A DNA stretch of 19,075 nt from positions 1 through 19,075 of the forward strand of contig JAGBBE010000164.1 of assembly GCA_017938645.1 (NCBI GenBank), in the 5' to 3' direction. Shown piece after piece: positions 1-7,918 of this stretch (positions within the stretch are counted from its first letter, which is position 1; each line of letters begins with the position of its first letter). Source of the stretch: Clostridia bacterium (GTDB lineage: Bacteria; Bacillota_A; Clostridia; Christensenellales; Aristaeellaceae). Below the pieces are notes generated by a model. It searched no databases and was not told the origin of the DNA. It was given only the letters and a program-made list of their open reading frames with translations. Position numbers and translations under genes: made by a program.

Positions 1-444
<444 letters not shown>

Positions 445-457
445 TTTTACAGCATTC

Positions 458-490
458 AAGGAGCATGGTGTCCATCGCCATGCTCCTTTT
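458..490 (+). terminator. Intrinsic terminator after ppdK
   Basis: A perfect 9-bp stem GGAGCATGG / CCATGCTCC (460-468 with 478-486) encloses a 9-nt loop and is followed by TTTT. The A-A pair at 458-459 can extend the stem into the T run. It lies 13 nt after the ppdK stop and about 20 nt before the next start codon. Confidence 0.8.
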
Positions 491-511
491 GCTTATGAAC
501 AGGAGCTGCCT

Positions 512-1303
512 ATGTTCACCAAAGAACAGCTGAAAGAACAGATTCTGCAGATGGGCATTCAGCCCGACGATACCGTGCTGATCCACACCTCCATGAAAGC
601 CATCGGCGAGGTGGAAGGTGGCGCTGATACGGTCATCGATGCCTTTATCGAATGTCTGCCGGATGGACTTTTTCTGGTTCCCACTCATACATGGGGCATT
701 GTTAACAAGGACAATCCTGTGTATGATGTTCGCACTACTATCCCCAACATTGGTGCGCTGCCCCGTGTCGCGGCTTTCCGCAAAGACGGTATCCGTTCCC
801 TGCACGTGACGCATTCCATCTGGGCTCATGGTAAGGGCGCTGAAGCGTTCATTCAGGGTGAGGAGCATGCCGAAACGCCCTGCCCGGTCGGGTTTGCCTG
901 GTCGCGTCTGGCAGACGTCAAAGCAAAAATCCTTCTGCTTGGCGTGAATCATTCGCGCGACACCTTCATCCATTCCATTGATGAACTTGCTCAGATTCCC
1001 GACCGAATCCAGCCTGTACCCTATGAGGTCACCTGCATTGACTGGAATGGCAACATAATCCGTCACCCGATGCATCCGCACTACTGCACCAAGACGGACT
1101 ATATCTCCGAATACTTTGTCAACTTCGAACAGGCACTAGTATCGCAGGGAGCTCAGACGTATGCAACGCTCGGCAATGCACAGGTACGCGTCATCGACGC
1201 AAAAAAGTGTCAGGATGTGATCATGCGCATTTATTCCCGTTCCACCGACTTTGACGAGTATGTCACTTTCTTTGAAATTCCTGAAGAACGTTATCTGCCA
1301 TAA
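512..1303 (+). CDS. AAC(3)-family N-acetyltransferase (YokD-like)
   Basis: The product has 263 residues, close to the usual 260-280 of the aminoglycoside 3-N-acetyltransferase / antibiotic_NAT fold, which moves an acetyl group from acetyl-CoA to an amine. Family landmarks are the N-terminal LIHTSMKAIGEVEGGADTV (residues 23-41), LVPTHTW (55-61), HSIWAHG (101-107) and LLLGVNHSRDTFIHSIDE (141-158), which has conserved histidines near the presumed active site. The start at 512 is chosen because AGGAG at 501-505 lies 6 nt upstream; the frame remains open further upstream, into the end of ppdK, but that part is antisense-like noise. The HIT gene follows 13 nt downstream, so the two form an operon. 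No promoter is evident between the ppdK terminator and this gene. Chromosomal members of this family usually do not confer aminoglycoside resistance, so the true substrate is unknown. Confidence 0.85.
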   Translation: MFTKEQLKEQILQMGIQPDDTVLIHTSMKAIGEVEGGADTVIDAFIECLPDGLFLVPTHTWGIVNKDNPVYDVRTTIPNIGALPRVAAFRKDGIRSLHVTHSIWAHGKGAEAFIQGEEHAETPCPVGFAWSRLADVKAKILLLGVNHSRDTFIHSIDELAQIPDRIQPVPYEVTCIDWNGNIIRHPMHPHYCTKTDYISEYFVNFEQALVSQGAQTYATLGNAQVRVIDAKKCQDVIMRIYSRSTDFDEYVTFFEIPEERYLP

Positions 1304-1316
1304 GGAGGAAAACATC

Positions 1317-1736
1317 ATGAAGGATCCCAACTGCGGCTACTGTATGCGTGGTGAACTGCTGGATGCGTTCGGCATTCACATCTGTGACCTGAGCGTCAGC
1401 TCTCTGATTCTGTTCAAAGAACAGAGTCATCCCGGCCGCTGCATCGTGGCCTACAAGGATCACGTCAGCGAGATTGTGAATCTGACGGACGAGGAACGCA
1501 ACGCCTTCTTCGCCGACGTTAACCGTGCTGCCAAGGCCATTCATGCTGCCTTTAGGCCCAACAAGGTCAACTATGGCGCTTATGGCGATACCGGCTGCCA
1601 CCTGCACTTCCATCTGGTTCCCAAGTACAAGGATGAATACGAGTGGGGCGGCGTGTTCGCTATGAATCCTGCACAGACACTTCTGAATGACGCTGAGTAC
1701 GCTGAAATGATCGAAAAGATCAAGGCGAACCTGTAA
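1317..1736 (+). CDS. HIT family protein (nucleotide hydrolase/transferase)
   Basis: This 139-residue protein carries the histidine triad HLHFHLVP at residues 95-102, in which the middle histidine is the nucleophile that forms a nucleotidyl intermediate. HIT proteins hydrolyse nucleoside phosphoramidates or dinucleoside polyphosphates such as Ap4A. An N-terminal CGYC pair (Cys6, Cys9) resembles the zinc-site half seen in many bacterial HIT proteins. The ATG at 1317 is preceded by AGGAGG at 1303-1308, which overlaps the stop of the acetyltransferase gene, so translation of the pair is probably coupled. An in-frame ATG at 1251 lies inside the upstream gene and has no ribosome site. A bidirectional terminator closes the operon. 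The family is certain and the substrate is unknown. Confidence 0.92.
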   Translation: MKDPNCGYCMRGELLDAFGIHICDLSVSSLILFKEQSHPGRCIVAYKDHVSEIVNLTDEERNAFFADVNRAAKAIHAAFRPNKVNYGAYGDTGCHLHFHLVPKYKDEYEWGGVFAMNPAQTLLNDAEYAEMIEKIKANL

Positions 1737-1743
1737 GCACAGA

Positions 1744-1775
1744 AAAAGCCCGCTGCAAAAATGCAGCGGGCTTTT
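1744..1775. terminator. Bidirectional intrinsic terminator
   Basis: A perfect stem GCCCGCTGCA / TGCAGCGGGC (1748-1757 with 1762-1771) has a 4-nt AAAA loop, an A run on the left and a T run on the right. The symmetry lets it end both the HIT operon (+) and the convergent secreted-protein gene (-), whose stops are 8 and 15 nt away. Confidence 0.92.
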
Positions 1776-1789
1776 GATCTGTTCTGTGA

Positions 1790-3166
1790 TTATTCCGCAG
1801 ACGCGACAATCAGTTCCAGAACGCTGTCGGGAAGCTTGGTCATGACCTTGGAATAGAGCTGAAGCGCACGGGTCTGCACAACAGTCATAAGCTCATTCAG
1901 ACCTTCCTCGGACAGTTTCAGTACGTCCACAGCCGTCTCGGTGGTCGCGCTTTCAACCTTTTCCAGAATGGAAGGATCGGCTTCCTTGGAAACCACCTGG
2001 AAGCTGATCAGAGGACGCTCGGAAGCAGCAGGCTCGATGATGGCGGTTGCGCCTTCGCGGTAGTACACGCCAGCAAGACGGGTACGAACGTAGTCCGTGG
2101 TAGTAGCATCATAGGTGATGGTGAACAGAACGTCATCCACCAGCAGACCCAGCAGACCCTTGCTGGTGTATTTCTCATCAGAACCCTTATAGTGATCGAA
2201 CAGCACAGTGATCATGCCGCCGTCTTCTTCAGGCACACCCATCTCAACATTGGCCTTGTAGGAAACGCCGCCATCGTCAGTCAGACGATTGTAGTCAATC
2301 TGCATCACAAAGGAAACCTTTTCGCCCTCCACATCAAAGGTCATGGGAACATACATTTCCAGACCGACGATGGTTTCAAAATCATCCACGGTGTAAACAG
2401 ACAGACCAGCTTCCATATCCATGTTGGCATAGATCTGACGTACTTCCTCGACGGTGGAGTTCACAGCAGCTTCCAGCTCATCGCCAGCCAGCTCAGGATT
2501 TTCGGCCTTGACAGCCTCTTCAATGGTAGTGCGGAAGAACTTGCTGTCGCAAATCGCCAGCAGATCTTCCTCGGTCAGGTTCATGGCCATTCTGCCGGTG
2601 GCAGTGTCACGGCCGGAAGCGGCAAAGCTGCCTTCCTCCACGTCGATCTCGCTGATCAGTTTTTCAACATAGGCCAGCATACCGGGATCATCAGCGAACA
2701 TTTCCCGAGCCTGCTTGAGGCTTTCTTCAGGATCAACCACTACGGCCGCGGGAGCAGCAGCCAGCTGGGCGGTCTGCGCTTCCATGCTCTGCTTGAAAAC
2801 CTCAGCGAATTCTTCACCCATTTCAGCCTCGGCCAGCTGCATGAACATCGCCATGACTTCTTCCATGTCGATGTACAGCACTTCATCGCCCAGCAGCTCG
2901 CTGCAGAGATACAGGCCGCCTTCTTCAGGAGCGGCAGAAATGGTGAGCATTTCCTCGCCGGACAGTGCAGCGCTCAGAGCGCCGGCTTCATCGCTGTAAA
3001 CGCAGGTCAGAGAGAGGACGTCCGCCAGATCAGCAAACGCCTGAGTGGCAGCGAGGACATCACCAGGGATAACAGTGAGCGTATGCTGCCTGTCAGCCAT
3101 AGCACACACAGGAACCATAACGGCCAGCATCAGGGCCAGAAGAGTAGCCATCCATTTGCGAATCAT
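1790..3166 (-). CDS. Secreted protein of unknown function
   Basis: I do not recognise a family. The 458-residue product begins with a classical signal peptide: Arg/Lys at positions 3-4, a hydrophobic core at about 6-20, and an AMA cleavage site before residue 25. There is no lipobox, because Cys21 is not in an L-A-G-C context, so the protein is probably released or wall-associated. The mature chain is strongly acidic and rich in Ala, Glu and Val. Its N-terminal third has Glu-rich amphipathic helices and many methionines, and the second half alternates short beta-type segments such as GLEMYVPMTFDVEGEKVSF and MITVLFDHYKG. That alternation loosely recalls LolA/LppX-like or DUF6612-type folds, but this is only an impression. 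The start is supported by AAGGAGG (3174-3180) 7 nt upstream. It has its own promoter and stands alone. Confidence 0.8.
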   Translation of the reverse strand: MIRKWMATLLALMLAVMVPVCAMADRQHTLTVIPGDVLAATQAFADLADVLSLTCVYSDEAGALSAALSGEEMLTISAAPEEGGLYLCSELLGDEVLYIDMEEVMAMFMQLAEAEMGEEFAEVFKQSMEAQTAQLAAAPAAVVVDPEESLKQAREMFADDPGMLAYVEKLISEIDVEEGSFAASGRDTATGRMAMNLTEEDLLAICDSKFFRTTIEEAVKAENPELAGDELEAAVNSTVEEVRQIYANMDMEAGLSVYTVDDFETIVGLEMYVPMTFDVEGEKVSFVMQIDYNRLTDDGGVSYKANVEMGVPEEDGGMITVLFDHYKGSDEKYTSKGLLGLLVDDVLFTITYDATTTDYVRTRLAGVYYREGATAIIEPAASERPLISFQVVSKEADPSILEKVESATTETAVDVLKLSEEGLNELMTVVQTRALQLYSKVMTKLPDSVLELIVASAE

Positions 3167-3201
3167 GTGTTTACCTCCTTGGATTTGCTTTATGTATACT
3201 C

Positions 3202-3230
3202 AGTATAACGCATTTGGAAACCAAAGTCAT
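3202..3230 (-). promoter_or_regulatory. Candidate sigma-A promoter for the secreted protein gene
   Basis: Read on the minus strand: ATGACT (-35, 3225-3230), 17 nt, TATACT (-10, 3202-3207). The -10 matches 5 of 6 consensus bases and the -35 matches 4 of 6. The 5' leader would be about 30 nt and holds the ribosome site. Confidence 0.5.
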
Positions 3231-3252
3231 CCCATAAGCGTTCAAAACATAC

Positions 3253-3288
3253 AAAAATTTGCTGAACTGTCGCCAAAAGGAATTCAGC
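3253..3288 (-). terminator. Weak candidate terminator after capG
   Basis: On the minus strand GCTGAA (3283-3288, overlapping the capG stop) can pair with TTCAGC (3261-3266), followed by AAATTTTTG. The stem is only 6 bp with a 16-nt loop, so this is a weak call. Confidence 0.3.
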
Positions 3289-4411
3289 GTTTGAGCCATA
3301 CCGTCTCATTGACGATGGGCGTGTAGCTCTGGATGAGCTTAATGACCTTGACAGAAACATTGGTGTCCTCGTAATCCATGGGCATGGCGCGCGGCTCGTC
3401 ATTTTTCTGCATGGCAATGGCCAGTTCTGCAGCCTGTTCCACGCTTTCCTCGGTGATGCCGCCGATAACCACCGTGCCCTTGTCAAGCACTTCAGGACGT
3501 TCGGTGGATGTACGGATCAGCACGCCGCAGAAGCCCAGCATCGCGCTTTCCTCGCTCAGGGTACCGGAGTCACTGAGCACCACCAGTGCATTCATCTGCA
3601 GGTGGTTGTAATCAAAGAATCCAAACGGCGTGAGGTTGCGAACCAGCGGATGGAACTTGAAATTACGTTTCTGGATGAATTTCATGCTGCGGGGATGAGT
3701 GGAGTAGATCACCGGCACCTGATAAACCTCCGCCATGTGGTTGATGGCGTTCATGAGACTGAGGAAATTGTCCTCCAGATCAATATTTTCCTCTCGATGG
3801 GCACTGACGAGGATGTACTTTCCCTTTTCCAACCCCAGACGCTCAAGCACATCGCTTCTGGCAATGTCCGCCTTGTGAGCCTCCAGCACTTCGCGCATGG
3901 GAGAGCCGGTCACGAAGATAGTCTTGCCGTCGATGCCTTCGCTGAGCAGATAGCGGCGGCTGTTTTCGGTATAAGGCAGGTTGATATCGCTGATGTGATC
4001 GACGATCTTGCGGTTGATCATCTCGCTCACATTCCAGTCCCAGCAGCGGTTACCGGCTTCCATGTGGAAAATCGGAATCTTGAGACGCTTGGCAGAGATG
4101 GCACACAGAGCAGAGTTCGTATCGCCGAGGATCAGCACTGCGTCCGGCTTTTCTTCTACCATGATCTTGTAGGTCTGTGCGATGATGTTGCCCATCGTCT
4201 CGCCCAGATCGCTGCCAACCGCGCCCAGATAGTAATCCGGAGCACGCAGGCCCAGTTCTTTGAAGAAGATCTCATTCAGCGCAGGATCATAATTCTGACC
4301 GGTATGAACCACCTTGTGGTCGAAATAACGGTCAGCGCAGCGCATCACAGCGGAGAGGCGGATAATCTCCGGCCTCGTGCCCAGAACCGTCATCAATTTC
4401 AGCTTTTTCAT
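3284..4411 (-). CDS. capG: UDP-L-FucNAc synthase (UDP-GlcNAc 2-epimerase family, CapG/FnlC type)
   Basis: The 375-residue cytoplasmic enzyme belongs to the non-hydrolysing UDP-GlcNAc 2-epimerase (WecB-like) family. Landmarks are GTRPEIIRLSAV (11-22), ILGDTNSA with the catalytic-type Asp97, HMEAGNRCWDW with Glu118, NVSEMINRKIVDHISDINL (127-145) with Glu130, and SAHREEN with His205. The EAGNRC..D plus INRKIVDHISDINL spelling is typical of the CapG/FnlC branch rather than plain MnaA. That branch converts UDP-N-acetyl-L-talosamine to UDP-N-acetyl-L-fucosamine for capsule or O-polysaccharide. Glu130 sits in SEM where relatives usually have PEE, a small departure. Its partner capF ends 5 nt upstream, so the two are cotranscribed and functionally paired. 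A mnaA-type role is the alternative but is less likely given capF. Confidence 0.88.
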   Translation of the reverse strand: MKKLKLMTVLGTRPEIIRLSAVMRCADRYFDHKVVHTGQNYDPALNEIFFKELGLRAPDYYLGAVGSDLGETMGNIIAQTYKIMVEEKPDAVLILGDTNSALCAISAKRLKIPIFHMEAGNRCWDWNVSEMINRKIVDHISDINLPYTENSRRYLLSEGIDGKTIFVTGSPMREVLEAHKADIARSDVLERLGLEKGKYILVSAHREENIDLEDNFLSLMNAINHMAEVYQVPVIYSTHPRSMKFIQKRNFKFHPLVRNLTPFGFFDYNHLQMNALVVLSDSGTLSEESAMLGFCGVLIRTSTERPEVLDKGTVVIGGITEESVEQAAELAIAMQKNDEPRAMPMDYEDTNVSVKVIKLIQSYTPIVNETVWLKR

Positions 4412-4416
4412 GGGAA

Positions 4417-5541
4417 TCAGTCCTCCTTTGCAGGATTCACCGGCAGGCGGAAGGTGTCCGGATTGGCCGGATCAAAGCACTCGTTCGCCCACATAACGGT
4501 GATCATATCGGTATCGCCGGTATTTTCAATGTTGTGCGTATATCCCGGGGGAATATCCACCACCTGCAGCACATCGCCGGATACTTTATAGGAAATCACA
4601 GTGGTTTCATCGGGTTTGCGGAAACGGATGACGCCCTCTCCGGCAATCACGATGAATTTTTCATGCTTGGTGTGATGCCAATGCTCACCTTTGGTGATGT
4701 GCGGTTTGGACACGTTCAGGCTGACCTGACCGTGTCCGGCCAGATGAATCAATTCGGTAAAGGAACCGCGAGCATCGCTGTGTATAACCGGCGTGCGGGC
4801 GAAGTCCTCCGGAGGCAGGAAGCTCAGATAGGTGGCATAGAGCTTGCGGGTAAAGGGATCGGACTGGTCTGGGCTGTCCAGATGATCACGCATAGTGCTG
4901 AAGGAACGGATCATGTCCGCCATTTTGCCAAGGTTAACCTCGTGTACGGGCTGTACCTCGCAGAAGCCGCCTTCAGTGCGGGTGGGATTGCCCTCCAGCG
5001 CGCGAAGGAACTCATCAACAATGTCATCGATATAGCACAGCCTGAGCATTACAGACGGATCGTTGACCGTGATGGGCAGGCCTCTGGCGATGTTATAGCA
5101 GAAGGTGGCCACAGCGCTGTTGTAATTGGGTCGGCTCCACTTGCCAAAGGCGTTGGGCAGGCGGTAGATGTACGCCTCCGTGCCGTTGTTCTGCGCATAA
5201 GCCCGAACCACTTCCTCACCGGCGCGCTTGCTCTGTCCATAGGGATTGTCCAGCGCAGCCTGAATGGAGCTGGTGACCAGCACCGGAGGATGCTTGGCAA
5301 GCGAATCCAGCAGAACCGATGTATAATCCCGGTTTCCCTGCATGAATTCCTCGGGATTCTCGGGACGATTCACGCCAGCCAGATGAAATACGAAGTCCGC
5401 CTCCTGAGAAGCCGCATCGCGCTCCTCCTGGGTGGAACGCAGATCGATCAGGTGCAGCGTATCCTCCGGGCGCGCATGCCTGAGGGCATGTGCAAGGTTG
5501 CGGCCCATGAAGCCGTTTGCACCGGTAATGAGAATATGCAT
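4417..5541 (-). CDS. capF: CapF-type bifunctional reductase/cupin (UDP-L-FucNAc pathway)
   Basis: The 374-residue protein joins an N-terminal Rossmann short-chain dehydrogenase domain to a C-terminal cupin. The first domain has the cofactor loop GANGFMG (7-13), HLAGVNRP (53-60), and the catalytic YGQSK pair Tyr101/Lys105. The cupin begins at about residue 250 and has the metal-binding HWHHTKHEKF cluster (287-296) and PPGYTHNIEN with His336. In Staphylococcus CapF the cupin epimerises C3 of the 4-keto sugar made by CapE and the reductase then uses NADPH to give UDP-N-acetyl-L-talosamine, the substrate of CapG. The ATG at 5541 is chosen over an upstream in-frame ATG because GGGAGGG (5549-5555) lies 7 nt before it and the promoter lies between the two. 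No CapE-like 4,6-dehydratase is in the window. Confidence 0.9.
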   Translation of the reverse strand: MHILITGANGFMGRNLAHALRHARPEDTLHLIDLRSTQEERDAASQEADFVFHLAGVNRPENPEEFMQGNRDYTSVLLDSLAKHPPVLVTSSIQAALDNPYGQSKRAGEEVVRAYAQNNGTEAYIYRLPNAFGKWSRPNYNSAVATFCYNIARGLPITVNDPSVMLRLCYIDDIVDEFLRALEGNPTRTEGGFCEVQPVHEVNLGKMADMIRSFSTMRDHLDSPDQSDPFTRKLYATYLSFLPPEDFARTPVIHSDARGSFTELIHLAGHGQVSLNVSKPHITKGEHWHHTKHEKFIVIAGEGVIRFRKPDETTVISYKVSGDVLQVVDIPPGYTHNIENTGDTDMITVMWANECFDPANPDTFRLPVNPAKED

Positions 5542-5578
5542 ATGTTTTCCCTCCCGGAAAGCATCAATTTCCAGTATC

Positions 5579-5607
5579 ATCATACCTTTTCCGCGCGTCG
5601 ATGTCAA
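5579..5607 (-). promoter_or_regulatory. Near-consensus sigma-A promoter for capFG
   Basis: On the minus strand: TTGACA (-35, 5602-5607, perfect), 17 nt, TATGAT (-10, 5579-5584, 5 of 6). It would start transcription about 30 nt before the capF ATG. Confidence 0.82.
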
Positions 5608-5620
5608 TGGATTTGGTTTC

Positions 5621-5649
5621 TTGACGCATGTGCCTGCATAATTTATAAT
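5621..5649 (+). promoter_or_regulatory. Near-consensus sigma-A promoter for the GT / thioesterase / dehydrogenase operon
   Basis: TTGACG (-35, 5621-5626), 17 nt, TATAAT (-10, 5644-5649, perfect). Transcription would begin near 5656, leaving a short leader with AGGAGG at 5666-5671. It diverges from the capFG promoter, the two -35 boxes being 13 bp apart. Confidence 0.85.
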
Positions 5650-5681
5650 GGAAAAAGCATGAATAAGGAGGTGAACAATCC

Positions 5682-7421
5682 GTGTTCGACACTCGCACCC
5701 GCCTGACAGGCGCATGGCCGTTTTCGCCGGGCATTCTGGTTGTTCTCTCCATGCCGATTGATGCCGTTCAGGCGCAGAATACCATCGACCGTGCAAGAGC
5801 GCAGGCGTCCCGTCCGGCTTTGCTGCGCTTTGCCCTGCCGGTTCCCTATGAAGGCTCTGTGAACGCCGGCGACAGCGGACTTTGCTTTTATGACGGAGTA
5901 GAGCCGCTGCTGGGCGGCATTCCGATGGAAAACGAGAAATATTTCCTGCTCATCAGCGGAGAACACGACTTTTCCCCTCGCTGGGATGCCTTGCTGACAG
6001 GCGTGATGCGTTCTCTTTCCGATAAACCGACACTGCTCACCGGAAGCATTACGCGCGGCATTTCTCATGCTTCTTCCCAAAAAGAAAATACCGTGCGGCC
6101 TCCTGCCGTCAATCCCGGAGGGCTGAACACGCTGCGGCAGGCGCTTCCGGAAATCCGCCGCAGACGCATGGCCTTAAAAAAGGAGCCGGAGTCTAACGAA
6201 CATCCGCCGGAAATCTGTCTTCCTGCAATCAAAGAAAGTCTCAACGATACGGAACACGTGATCGGTGCAGGCCTTCCGCTGGTATGCAGCGCCGCGCCGG
6301 TTCCCACGCTTCTGCTTGATCCGGCCTTCGTTTTCGGACCTGTTGCTTTCCTCAGTACAGAAGAATTGAGGCTGAATACGCTTTCTCTCAGCGCCTATGT
6401 GGAAGGATACCGCTGCTGCGTCCCGGATACGCTGTGCCTGTGTCCGGTTGTGGATCATGCGCGAAGGATGCTTCATCTGCCCGGTGCTTCCATGCTGCCC
6501 GGAACAACCCTGAGCCGCTTCAGACAGCTTATCGGGCTGGACGAAGGACAGAGCATGGCCCATGCCAAAGCAGCGCTAGGCATCTTTGGAAATACCGACC
6601 ATTATCCTCAGCGCATGCCCGCTGCTCTGAAGATGGCCCAGAAGGCGCACGAAGCCCGTCAGCAGCTGATGGAGACCCATCTTCCGCTGCTGGTCAGCGC
6701 CTTTGTGGATTTGCCTGCTCCGCGTTATCCTCTGCCCTTTTATCTTCTGCGCTTTGGTTTTCTGCGGCGCATCGAAAGCCTTCCGCTGGTATTGTACACA
6801 GGCGGCGCGCTGGAAAGACAGCTTCGCACCTCTTTCCCCCATACGCACAGTTACCCGGACAACGGAGTTCTTCCCCGTACGCTTCTGTCCGAGGGCATGA
6901 CTCCTATGCAGCACTTTGCCAGAAGCAAGCCGTTTCTGCTCTACCACGCTGTAAGCCGACAGGTGGAATTCACCCACGTTGCATGGCTGGACATGGATGT
7001 GCTGCCTCATCCAATCTGCACGGATGCGCTTCCGGATCTGGAACCGCTGATGGATGACCGCATTCACATGGCTGCTGTAGGCGGCGTACCAGACGCCAGC
7101 TTTGTGATGATGCCGGTGAAGCTCGCGCCAGCTGTGGCCCGCGAAGCCAAGTCCATCACCCTTCTGGACGCCGAACTCAAGCGCGGTTTCAGCGAGGAAC
7201 TGCTGTGGGAACGGCTGTTTATGAAACGGCCGCAGTGGTTCACCATTCATCCCATGCCGCGAAGACGGCTGTTGTTCCTCTCTTCCTTTGATCCCCGTTT
7301 CCTGAGCCATGCCATCCGTCCTCTTTTGAAAGAGCCCGCAGAGCCCTTTGAAGGCACTCCCGCTGACGGAAGGCGCGCCGCTGCCCGAACCCCAAGAACC
7401 TTTAAGGAGACCGAGCTATGA
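5682..7421 (+). CDS. Two-domain glycosyltransferase-like protein (GT60-like plus HtrL/YibB-like)
   Basis: The 579-residue soluble protein starts at GTG with AGGAGG 10 nt upstream. Residues 17-310 follow the layout of the GlcNAc-transferase (PF11397, GT60) family: a first strand ILVVLSMP, a block EKYFLLISGEHDFSPRWDALLTGVM (85-109) matching the family's YYLQIDSH.F..GWD segment, KPTLLTG (115-121), and TEELRLNTLSLSAYVEGYRC (226-245) in place of its GEE helix. The family's Asp-Ser-His is replaced by Ser-Gly-Glu-His. Residues 335-540 resemble HtrL/YibB proteins (PF09612): LLVSAFVDLP, ESLPLVLYTGG (365-375), SKPFLLYHAVS and AWLDMDVLP with Asp437/Asp439, a DxD-like motif. No signal peptide or membrane helix is visible. 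It overlaps the thioesterase gene by 4 nt. These assignments come from motif reading alone; substrates are unknown and domain 1 may be inactive. Confidence 0.6.
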   Translation: MFDTRTRLTGAWPFSPGILVVLSMPIDAVQAQNTIDRARAQASRPALLRFALPVPYEGSVNAGDSGLCFYDGVEPLLGGIPMENEKYFLLISGEHDFSPRWDALLTGVMRSLSDKPTLLTGSITRGISHASSQKENTVRPPAVNPGGLNTLRQALPEIRRRRMALKKEPESNEHPPEICLPAIKESLNDTEHVIGAGLPLVCSAAPVPTLLLDPAFVFGPVAFLSTEELRLNTLSLSAYVEGYRCCVPDTLCLCPVVDHARRMLHLPGASMLPGTTLSRFRQLIGLDEGQSMAHAKAALGIFGNTDHYPQRMPAALKMAQKAHEARQQLMETHLPLLVSAFVDLPAPRYPLPFYLLRFGFLRRIESLPLVLYTGGALERQLRTSFPHTHSYPDNGVLPRTLLSEGMTPMQHFARSKPFLLYHAVSRQVEFTHVAWLDMDVLPHPICTDALPDLEPLMDDRIHMAAVGGVPDASFVMMPVKLAPAVAREAKSITLLDAELKRGFSEELLWERLFMKRPQWFTIHPMPRRRLLFLSSFDPRFLSHAIRPLLKEPAEPFEGTPADGRRAAARTPRTFKETEL

Positions 7422-7900
7422 CTGAACGTCCCGTAAGAACCGTTTCCTACAGCCGCGCTCAGCAGGTGCACATCATTTCACCTGCCGACGTCAATTCGTC
7501 CTACACGCTGTTTGGCGGAATGCTGATGCAGTGGATTGACATCGTTGCAGGAGTTGTAGCGCGCCGTCACAGCGGCTTTAATGTGCGAACTGCTGCGGTG
7601 GATCACCTCAGCTTCATCGCGCCCGCCTACATCAACGACATCGTCACCATCGACGGAAGAATCACCTTTGTGGGAACCACCAGCATGGAAATCTGCGTGG
7701 ATACCTTTGTGGAGCGCATGAGCTGTCCCGAGCAGCGTCTGCATGTCAACCGCGCGTACCTGACCATGGTTGCTGTGGATCACGACGGCAACCCCACCCA
7801 GGTTCCCGCACTCAAACCCGAAACAGAGGCCGAGAAGGCCGATTATGAAGCCGGCATGGAGCGCCGCGCACTGCGCCACCGCACCCAGCAGGCATACTAA
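7418..7900 (+). CDS. Acyl-CoA thioesterase, hotdog fold (YciA/BFIT type)
   Basis: The 160-residue protein has the YciA-like hotdog signature: Asn26 followed by LFGGMLMQWIDIVAG (31-45), where Asp41 is the expected catalytic residue on the central helix, then VDHLSFIAPA (61-70), and VGTTSMEI..D on the next strand. The C-terminal half has AYLTMVAVDHDGNPTQVP, typical of this clan. It hydrolyses acyl-CoA to free acid and CoA in the cytoplasm, usually as a hexamer; the chain-length preference cannot be read from sequence. Its ATG shares ATGA with the stop of the glycosyltransferase-like gene, so it depends on translational coupling. The dehydrogenase begins 18 nt after its stop, placing three genes in one operon. 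Confidence 0.88.
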   Translation: MTERPVRTVSYSRAQQVHIISPADVNSSYTLFGGMLMQWIDIVAGVVARRHSGFNVRTAAVDHLSFIAPAYINDIVTIDGRITFVGTTSMEICVDTFVERMSCPEQRLHVNRAYLTMVAVDHDGNPTQVPALKPETEAEKADYEAGMERRALRHRTQQAY

Positions 7901-7918
7901 ACCAAAGGAGAAAGAGCC

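Noticed and set aside
446..474. TTTACA with 17-bp spacing as a promoter for the acetyltransferase gene
   Set aside because: The hexamer at the -10 position (TGTCCA) matches only two consensus bases and lies in the ppdK terminator.
512..1303. Calling this gene an aminoglycoside resistance determinant
   Set aside because: It has the AAC(3) fold signatures only; chromosomal members often have other substrates and there is no mobile context.
4534..5706. A 390-codon plus-strand open frame over capF
   Set aside because: capF is fully recognisable on the minus strand and the plus frame crosses both divergent promoters.
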